Assembly (NCBI GenBank): GCA_024231975.1
Contig: JAAEQB010000050.1
Location: 62,001 to 126,000, forward strand
Length of the DNA stretch: 64,000 bases
Origin: Allobosea sp.
GTDB taxonomy: Bacteria > Pseudomonadota > Alphaproteobacteria > Rhizobiales > Beijerinckiaceae
Direction of reading: 5' to 3'
A program made the translations under genes and the position numbers. The notes below the pieces were generated by a model that was not told where the DNA came from, did not search any database, and saw only the letters and a list, made by a program, of their open reading frames with translations. Below are positions 58,390 to 64,000 of the stretch, in pieces. Position 1 is the stretch's first letter. Each line of letters opens with the position of its first letter.

Positions 58390-59793
58390 TTAAGCGAGAG
58401 CAGCAAGTTCCCCCGGCAGGGCATAAGCCCACTGCGTGATGTTGCCCGCGCCAAGGCAGACCACGTAATCCCCCGGCCCGGCGAGCTCGGCGACCATGCC
58501 GGCGAGCTTGTCGGAGGATTCCAGCGGCAGCGTATGGCGATGGCCGCGCGCCTTGATCGCCGCCACCAGCGAGTCCCGATCCGCGCCCGCGATCGGCTGC
58601 TCGCCGGCGGCATAGGTGTCGGCGATGATCACCGAATCCGCATCGTTGAAGCAGGCGGCGAAGTCGGCGAACAGGCTCGCAAGGCGGCTGTAGCGATGCG
58701 GCTGCATCACCGCGATGACCTTGCCCTTAGTCGAGGCGCGCGCCGCCTTGAGCACCGCGGCAATCTCGACCGGGTGGTGCCCGTAATCGTCGAAGATCAG
58801 CGCGCCGTTCCACTCGCCGGTCTTGGTGAAGCGGCGCTTGACGCCGCCGAAGCCGGCGAGCGCGGCGCGAATCTGCTCGACCGGCACGCCGAGATCATAA
58901 GCGACGGCTATCGCGGCGGTGGCGTTGAGCGCGTTGTGATGGCCTGGCATCGGCATGACGAGATCGCGCACCACCTCGTCGCGGCCGGTCTTACGGTCGC
59001 GGATCAAGAGGGTGAACTTGGCCTGCCCACCGGAGAGATCGATGTCGATCAGGCGGAAATCGGCCTGCGGGTTCTCGCCATAGGTGACGACGCGGCGGTC
59101 GGTGATCTGGCCGACGAGCCCCTGCACCGTCGGATGGTCGATGCACATCACGGCAAAGCCGTAGAACGGCAGGTTCTCGACGAAGGAGCGGAAGGCCGCC
59201 TTGATCGCGTCGAAGGTGCCGAAATGGTCGAGATGCTCGGGATCGATATTGGTGACGATCGCGACGTCGGCGGGGAGCTTCAGGAAGGTGCCGTCCGATT
59301 CGTCGGCCTCGACCACCATCCAGTCGCTCTCGCCCATGCGGGCATTGGTGCCGTAGGCGTTGATGATGCCGCCATTGATCACGGTCGGGTCGAGCCCGCC
59401 CTTTTCGAGCAAGGTCGCGACCAGCGAGGTCGTCGTCGTCTTGCCGTGGGTACCGGCGATGGCGACGCAGGATTTCAGCCGCATCAGCTCGGCCAGCATC
59501 TCGGCGCGGCGCACCACCGGCAGGCGCTTCTCGCGCGCCGCCATCAGTTCGGGATTGTCGCGCTTGATCGCGGTCGAGACCACGACGACCTCGGCCTCGC
59601 CGATGTTCTCGGCCTTGTGGCCGACGAAGGTGGTGATGCCCTTCTCGGCCAGGCGCTTGACGTTGGCGCCGTCGGAGGCGTCCGAGCCCTGCACCTTGTA
59701 GCCGAGATTGTGCAGCACCTCGGCGATGCCGGACATGCCGATGCCGCCGATGCCGACGAAATGGATGGAGCCGAGCTTCGGCGGCAGCTTCAT
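58390..59793 (-). CDS. murC: UDP-N-acetylmuramate--L-alanine ligase MurC
   Basis: A 467-residue Mur ligase adding L-Ala to UDP-MurNAc. N-terminal GIGGIGMSGIAEVL (14-27), ATP loop GTHGKTTTT (114-122), EADESDGTFLKLP, NIDPEHLDHFGTFD, and the C-terminal IFDDYGHHPVEIAAVL. Complete. SD AGGACG upstream; 20 bp gap to murG. Confidence 0.96.
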   Translation of the reverse strand: MKLPPKLGSIHFVGIGGIGMSGIAEVLHNLGYKVQGSDASDGANVKRLAEKGITTFVGHKAENIGEAEVVVVSTAIKRDNPELMAAREKRLPVVRRAEMLAELMRLKSCVAIAGTHGKTTTTSLVATLLEKGGLDPTVINGGIINAYGTNARMGESDWMVVEADESDGTFLKLPADVAIVTNIDPEHLDHFGTFDAIKAAFRSFVENLPFYGFAVMCIDHPTVQGLVGQITDRRVVTYGENPQADFRLIDIDLSGGQAKFTLLIRDRKTGRDEVVRDLVMPMPGHHNALNATAAIAVAYDLGVPVEQIRAALAGFGGVKRRFTKTGEWNGALIFDDYGHHPVEIAAVLKAARASTKGKVIAVMQPHRYSRLASLFADFAACFNDADSVIIADTYAAGEQPIAGADRDSLVAAIKARGHRHTLPLESSDKLAGMVAELAGPGDYVVCLGAGNITQWAYALPGELAALA

Positions 59794-59813
59794 GATGATA
59801 CGTCCTGAACGAT

Positions 59814-60914
59814 TCAGCCTTGGGCGGTCTGCAGCACGAGCCGCGCCAGGCGGTCGGCCGCATCCGGTATGCCCGCGCTCTTGGCCGCCTGAGCCATCGC
59901 CGTCAAGCGGTGCGGCTCGGCAAGCAGCGTGGAAAGCTCGCCAGCGAGGCGCCGCGGCGAGAAATCGCTCTGCAGCATCATCATCGCTCCGCCGGCCCGC
60001 GCGAGCACGCCGGCATTGGCCGCCTGGTCCTGATCGAGCGAACCCGGCAGCGGCACCAATAGCGAAGGCCGGCCGATCACCGTGAGCTCCGCCACGGTCG
60101 AAGCACCGGAGCGCCCGATCACCAGATGCGCCGCCGCCATCTTGGCCGGCAGGTCCTTGAAGAAGGGTGCGAGCTCGAATCTGATGCCGAGCGAGGAATA
60201 GATCTTCCTGACACGCTCATCGTCCTCGGTCCGCGCCTGCTGGACGATCGACAGGCGGGAGCGCTCCTCGGCTGAGAGCAGCTGGATCGCCGGCGGCACG
60301 ATGTCGGCCATCACCCGCGCGCCCTGGCTGCCGCCGAAGACGAGGAGATTGAGCCGCCCCTCCGGCTCGGCATAGGGCGAGGCCGCATCGATCACTGCCG
60401 GCCGCACCGGATTGCCGACCTGCGTGCATTTCTTCGCCTGCTCCGGCGTCAAACCGCCGACCTCGGCGAAGCCGGTGGCGATCGCCTTGACCCGGCTGGC
60501 GAGAAAGCGATTGGCCCGCCCGATCACCGCGTTCTGCTCGTGCAGGATCGTCGGCACGCCCATCAGCGCCGCGGCGAAGACCGGCGGCACCGTCGGATAG
60601 CCGCCGAAGCCGACGACGATGGCCGGCCGCAATTGCTTGATCGCCTGCCGCGCTGCCAGCCCGCCGCGCAGCAGCACCAGCGCCGCCTTCGCCATCGCGA
60701 CCGGCGACTTGCCCGAGGGCGTCGCCGCCGGCACGGCGTGGATCGATTCAGCCGGGAAGTTGCCGGCATATTCGGCTGCACGCGTGTCGGTGATCAGCGC
60801 GACCCTGGCGCCGGCGCGATGCAGGGCGTGGCTCAGCGCCTCGGCCGGGAAGAGATGCCCGCCGGTGCCGCCGGCGGCAAGCACGACGAGCGGTGCCTGT
60901 CCTCCAGCGCTCAC
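59814..60914 (-). CDS. murG: UDP-GlcNAc transferase MurG
   Basis: A 366-residue GT-B glycosyltransferase making lipid II from lipid I at the inner membrane. Glycine loop GGTGGHLFPAEALS (15-28) and the second signature GRSGASTVAELTVIGRPSLL with VPLPGSLDQDQAANA. It begins with GTG overlapping the ftsW stop (GTGA, 60911-60914). Confidence 0.95.
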   Translation of the reverse strand: MSAGGQAPLVVLAAGGTGGHLFPAEALSHALHRAGARVALITDTRAAEYAGNFPAESIHAVPAATPSGKSPVAMAKAALVLLRGGLAARQAIKQLRPAIVVGFGGYPTVPPVFAAALMGVPTILHEQNAVIGRANRFLASRVKAIATGFAEVGGLTPEQAKKCTQVGNPVRPAVIDAASPYAEPEGRLNLLVFGGSQGARVMADIVPPAIQLLSAEERSRLSIVQQARTEDDERVRKIYSSLGIRFELAPFFKDLPAKMAAAHLVIGRSGASTVAELTVIGRPSLLVPLPGSLDQDQAANAGVLARAGGAMMMLQSDFSPRRLAGELSTLLAEPHRLTAMAQAAKSAGIPDAADRLARLVLQTAQG

Positions 60915-62050
60915 GAGCGCCGCCCCGGCCCGTTGAGGCTCTCCGAGCGCGGCCGCTTGCGGGTCAACGCCAGCAGGAAGCCGGTGCCGAGCGCCAGCGA
61001 GATCAGCGAGGAGCCGCCATAGGAGATGAACGGCAGGGTCATGCCCTTGGCCGGCATCATGTGCAGGTTCACCATCATGTTGATCGCCGCCTGGATGCCG
61101 AAGAGCAGGGCAAGCCCGGTGACGCCGAGGCGCACGAACGGGTCCTCGGCGCGCTGGGCCACGAACAGCGCCCGCAGCACGATGACCGCGAAGAGCAGCA
61201 CCAGCACCATGCAGACGACGATGCCGAATTCCTCTGCCGTGACCGCGAAGATGAAGTCGGTATGCGCGTCGGGCAGGATGCGCTTCACCGTGCCCTCGCC
61301 CGGGCCCTTCCCGAACCAGCCGCCCTGCGCGAAGCTCTCCAGCGCCGTGTCGACCTGGAAGGTGTCGCCCGAGCCCTTGTCCATGAAGCGCTCGATGCGG
61401 GCGCGCACGTGCGGGACGAGCTCATAGGCGATGAACAGGCCGACCGCGCCGATGCCGCCGAGCCCCATCACCCAGAACCAGTGCAGGCCGGCGACGAAGA
61501 ACAGCCCGGCCCAGACCAGGGTGATCAGGATGGTCTGGCCGAAATCCGGCTGCAGGACGAGCGGCACGATCGTGATCGGCAGCAGCAGGAAGGCGATGAT
61601 CGTGCCCGGCAATTCGGGCCGGCGATGGCCTTCGGCGAAGGCCCAGGCGGCGAGCACGACGAAGGCCGGCTTGACGAATTCGGAAGGCTGGATCGAGCCG
61701 AGCGGCCCGAGCGTCAGCCAGCGCTTGGCGCCCTTGACCTCGACGCCGAAGAACAGCGTCGCGACCACGCCGGCGAGCGAAAACAGGAAGATGATCAGCG
61801 CGATGCGGCGCACCTGGCGCGGCGCCAGCAGCGAGGTCGAGAGGAAGATCGCCAGCGCCACCAGCAGGTAGACGACCTGGCGGTTGACGAAATGGAAGGT
61901 CGACAGGCCCAGCCGCTCGGCGACCGGCGGACCGCCCGCCATCAGCAGCACGACGCCGGAGACCATCAGCGCCACCAGCGTCGTCAGGATGATGCGGTCG
62001 ATCGACCACCACCAGCGGCCGCTCAGGCTCGGTTCTGCGCGCGAGACCAT
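60911..62050 (-). CDS. ftsW: Peptidoglycan glycosyltransferase FtsW
   Basis: A 379-residue SEDS protein with ten helices. Signature segments are VALMVSGVVLLMAGGPPVAE, LGPLGSIQPSEFVKPAFVVL (catalytic loop side) and the last loop GMTLPFISYGGSSLISLALG, as in FtsW/RodA. It polymerises glycan at the septum with FtsI. Directly coupled to murG. Confidence 0.95.
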   Translation of the reverse strand: MVSRAEPSLSGRWWWSIDRIILTTLVALMVSGVVLLMAGGPPVAERLGLSTFHFVNRQVVYLLVALAIFLSTSLLAPRQVRRIALIIFLFSLAGVVATLFFGVEVKGAKRWLTLGPLGSIQPSEFVKPAFVVLAAWAFAEGHRRPELPGTIIAFLLLPITIVPLVLQPDFGQTILITLVWAGLFFVAGLHWFWVMGLGGIGAVGLFIAYELVPHVRARIERFMDKGSGDTFQVDTALESFAQGGWFGKGPGEGTVKRILPDAHTDFIFAVTAEEFGIVVCMVLVLLFAVIVLRALFVAQRAEDPFVRLGVTGLALLFGIQAAINMMVNLHMMPAKGMTLPFISYGGSSLISLALGTGFLLALTRKRPRSESLNGPGRRS

Positions 62051-62101
62051 CGTTTACAAGGCTCCGTCGACGAGCAGGCAGATCGAGGCGCCCGCTCCGG
62101 C

Positions 62102-62144
62102 GAATCACTCTGTCAATGAATGGTTAACCGATTGATTCCGAGTC
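62102..62144. promoter_or_regulatory. Cluster of three GANTC sites upstream of ftsW
   Basis: GAATC at 62102-62106, GATTC at 62134-62138 and GAGTC at 62140-62144, 52-94 nt before the ftsW start. CcrM methylates GANTC in this class, and GcrA uses such sites at cell-cycle promoters. No gene is in 62051-62184. The function is inferred from spacing only. Confidence 0.4.
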
Positions 62145-62184
62145 GAGCTTTGCCGGCGGTCGGACGCGCCTGCCAACAGGCTTC

Positions 62185-62646
62185 TCAGCCTTCGGAATAG
62201 GAGCTTCCATCCTTGTGCAGGAAGCGGCCGTCCCTGCTCGGGCTCATAATGTCGATGTCGGAGCAGGTGATCACATCGTCGGCGGAGCGGCTGCCGACTT
62301 CGAGATAGACCGCGACCTTGTCCGAGCGGTTGATCATGTGGTGGCCGTTGCCGCTGTTCTTGGCGAAGGCGGCGCAATCGCCGGCGCCCAGCACGGTCTC
62401 GCCCCCGTCCTCGACCAGCACCAGTTCGCCTTCGAGCAAGTAGACGAATTCGTCCTCATGCGAATGCCAGTGCCGCTGGCTCGACCAGCCGCCGGGCGGC
62501 AATCGCATCAGGTTGACGCCGAAATCGCCGAGGCCGCCAGCATTGCCGAGCCGCTTGCGGATACGCTCGGCGCAAGGGGCATCGAAGGGCTCCGGATAGC
62601 CTGAGCCCTTGCGCTCCGGCACGGCTGCGACATCGATCTTGGGCAT
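62185..62646 (-). CDS. Cupin domain protein
   Basis: A 153-residue single-cupin protein. QRHWHSHEDEFVYLLEGELV supplies the two His and Glu of motif 1; GAGDCAAFAKNSGNGHHMIN supplies the motif 2 His. Possibly a sugar or metabolite binding or isomerase function. AGGAG at spacing 7 sets the start. It lies between ftsW and higA and is not a usual dcw member. Confidence 0.82.
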   Translation of the reverse strand: MPKIDVAAVPERKGSGYPEPFDAPCAERIRKRLGNAGGLGDFGVNLMRLPPGGWSSQRHWHSHEDEFVYLLEGELVLVEDGGETVLGAGDCAAFAKNSGNGHHMINRSDKVAVYLEVGSRSADDVITCSDIDIMSPSRDGRFLHKDGSSYSEG

Positions 62647-62688
62647 GAATAACTCCTAGGCCAAGGCGCTCCGTCGCAAGGCTAGCCG

Positions 62689-62991
62689 CTACGCCAGCGC
62701 TGCGACGCGCTCCACCTTGATCTCGTCCTCATGGGCGCGCGCCTCGACCAGATCATAGGCCGCCTGCATCCGCAGCGTCGTCTCGGCCCGGACGCCGAAG
62801 GCCTTCTCGAAGCGGATTGCCATCTCGGCCGACAAGGCGGCCTTGCCGTTCAGGAGATTGCTCATCGCCTGCCGCGTCACGCCCAGTTTCTCGGCAGCGA
62901 CCGTCACGCTCAAACCGTGAGGCTCGACGATTTCGGTCCGCAGCCACGCGCCGGGATGAACGGCGAAGCTCGAATGAAGCTTGATGGCCAT
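62689..62991 (-). CDS. higA: HigA family antitoxin
   Basis: A 100-residue HTH antitoxin: VHPGAWLRTEIVEPHGLSVT and VAAEKLGVTRQAMSNLLNGK are the VapI/HigA XRE-type signature. It binds HigB and represses the operon. Its ATG overlaps the higB stop (TGATG). Confidence 0.9.
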   Translation of the reverse strand: MAIKLHSSFAVHPGAWLRTEIVEPHGLSVTVAAEKLGVTRQAMSNLLNGKAALSAEMAIRFEKAFGVRAETTLRMQAAYDLVEARAHEDEIKVERVAALA

Positions 62992-63278
62992 CAGTGATAA
63001 TCCTCCAGATCGATATCCTCGATCGCGAGCGCTTGATTGACACGGAACGTCATGCGCCAGTTCTTCGTCACGATGAGCGACCATTCACCAGCACGATCGC
63101 CCGTGAGCTGATGAGCCCCGTAATTGGGCGGGTGCTTGAACTCGTCGGTAGCTTCTATCGCTGCCAGATAGGCGAGCATGTTCCGCAATCGATCGACGAG
63201 ATTGCCAGGTAGCCCCTTGCTCTTCCCAGTCTCTGCGAACTGTCGAAGCGCTTTGTGCCGGATGCCCGCAATCTCCAT
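62991..63278 (-). CDS. higB: HigB-like RelE/ParE toxin
   Basis: A 95-residue RelE-fold mRNA interferase. RHKALRQFAETGKSKGLPGN, LVDRLRNMLAYLAAIEATDE and the C-terminal WSLIVTKNWRMTFRVNQALA are typical of HigB (toxin first, as usual for higBA). Inserted between murD and ftsW. Confidence 0.9.
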   Translation of the reverse strand: MEIAGIRHKALRQFAETGKSKGLPGNLVDRLRNMLAYLAAIEATDEFKHPPNYGAHQLTGDRAGEWSLIVTKNWRMTFRVNQALAIEDIDLEDYH

Positions 63279-63332
63279 GGGAGGAGATTAGCGCGGAATG
63301 TGTCGCGCGTCAATTGTCACTTGACAGTCAGG

Positions 63333-64000
63333 TTATCGACCGGTCGCTTCGAACCCCGGCAGCGCCTTGACCAGCGCCCGGAAGGCATCGCCCCGCACCT
63401 CGAAATTCGGGAACTGGTCGTAGGAGGCGCAGGCCGGCGAGAGCAGCACGGCGATCTCTCCGCTCCCCTGCTGCGCCAGCGCTGCCTTGGTCGCGGCGGC
63501 GACCGCGGCATCGAGCGTGCCGCTGCGCTCGTAGGTCACGCGGCCGTCATCGTCGAAGGTCGCGGCGAAGAGATCGCTGGCCGCGCCGATCAGATAGGCG
63601 CGGGCGATGTTCGGGAAATAGCGCCGCAGCGACTCGATCCCGCCCTCCTTCGCCTTGCCGCCGAGGATCCAGAAGATCTCGCGAAAGGAGGTCAGCGCCT
63701 TCTCGGTCGAGTCGGCATTGGTCGCCTTGGAATCGTTGATGAAGACGACGCGGCCGATGCGGCCGAGCTCCTCCATCCGGTGCTTCAGGCCGGGATAGCT
63801 TCTGAAGCCGGCAGCGATCTCCTCGGCCGAGAGGCCGAGCGCCGCACACGCGGCGAAGGCGGCCGCCGCGTTCTGGGCGTTGTGGCTGCCGCGCAGGCTA
63901 CCGATGCCGGCGAGATTGGCGACGACCCTGGGCTTGCCGTCCTTGACCTCGACGATCCGGGTATCGAGCTGGCCGGCATTGGCGGTGACGCCGGCGAAGA
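63333..64000 (-). CDS. murD: MurD, C-terminal part only
   Basis: The last 222 codons of UDP-N-acetylmuramoylalanine--D-glutamate ligase; the N-terminal part is beyond the window end. SLRGSHNAQNAAAAFAACAA is the central-domain Asn/His motif, GLKHRMEELGRI and VVFINDSKATNADSTEKALT form the C-terminal ligase domain start, and LSPACASYDQFPNFEVRGDA is the MurD C-terminal signature. Confidence 0.94.
   Translation of the reverse strand, partial: FAGVTANAGQLDTRIVEVKDGKPRVVANLAGIGSLRGSHNAQNAAAAFAACAALGLSAEEIAAGFRSYPGLKHRMEELGRIGRVVFINDSKATNADSTEKALTSFREIFWILGGKAKEGGIESLRRYFPNIARAYLIGAASDLFAATFDDDGRVTYERSGTLDAAVAAATKAALAQQGSGEIAVLLSPACASYDQFPNFEVRGDAFRALVKALPGFEATGR

Noticed and set aside
62105..62377. 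90-codon minus-strand frame after ftsW
   Set aside because: It overlaps the cupin gene in another frame and has no support.
1..64000. tRNA, rRNA, riboswitch, prophage or integrase
   Set aside because: I looked for tRNA-like cloverleaf ends in the gaps and for integrase or phage genes in the reading frames and saw none; a dedicated scan would settle it.

Overview
The window is GC-rich (about two thirds G+C by eye) and densely coded, with the gene content of an alphaproteobacterium of the order Hyphomicrobiales. The evidence is an ftsZ-lpxC-bamD-recN tail on the division/cell-wall (dcw) cluster, an FtsZ with a long Pro/Ala-rich linker, a perfect CtrA box, a DUF1127-like small protein and btaAB betaine-lipid genes. 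Bosea or a relative is my guess; nothing in the window proves the genus. I saw no rRNA, tRNA, CRISPR array, transposase or integrase.

Layout. 1-6.4 kb: partial argP, argO, a giant AsmA protein with a coiled-coil tail, and a GlcD/D-lactate-dehydrogenase-type flavoprotein. 6.5-13 kb: thioesterase, YdeI-like protein, ion channel with a zinc ribbon, btaB-btaA with a possible Pho box, msrB, LysR, EamA exporter. 13-20.5 kb: hybrid histidine kinase, AidB-type acyl-CoA dehydrogenase, secreted esterase, UvrD/PcrA helicase. 20.5-29.4 kb is the accessory-like part: hicAB behind an AT-rich promoter, GNAT, a TetR regulator with two matching operators and a small membrane protein, an HxlR/SDR divergent pair, a secreted ricin-type lectin, prmA, two small genes, aminopeptidase P, and an AT-rich secreted orphan. 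29.5-42.9 kb: AraC-azlC-azlD-cysteine-synthase-like operon, MFS/AraC divergent pair, pepT, ligA, DUF2189 protein, an ABC importer without its ATPase, and a 24-residue membrane peptide. 43-64 kb: DEAD-box helicase and MBL hydrolase, then recN, bamD, lpxC, ftsZ, ftsA, ftsQ, ddlB, murB, murC, murG, ftsW and partial murD, all on the minus strand.

The dcw genes keep the usual order but are interrupted three times: higBA plus a cupin between murD and ftsW; a DUF559 gene between palindromic repeats between murC and murB; and a divergent marR/EamA module between murB and ddlB. Downstream, recN and ligA, usually neighbours in this order, are about 7.6 kb apart. The ddlB-ftsQ-ftsA-ftsZ block has its own upstream region with a perfect CtrA box, so it can be fired by the cell cycle independently of murB.

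Three families of palindromic intergenic repeats (A, about 40-140 bp; B, about 90 bp; C, one 136-bp three-stem element) recur, nearly all at gene 3' ends. I found no clearly new multi-gene system. The strongest leads are regulatory sites (TetR pair, HxlR, MarR, CtrA, Pho-like), the composite palindromes, very small genes, and interruptions of an otherwise conserved cluster.
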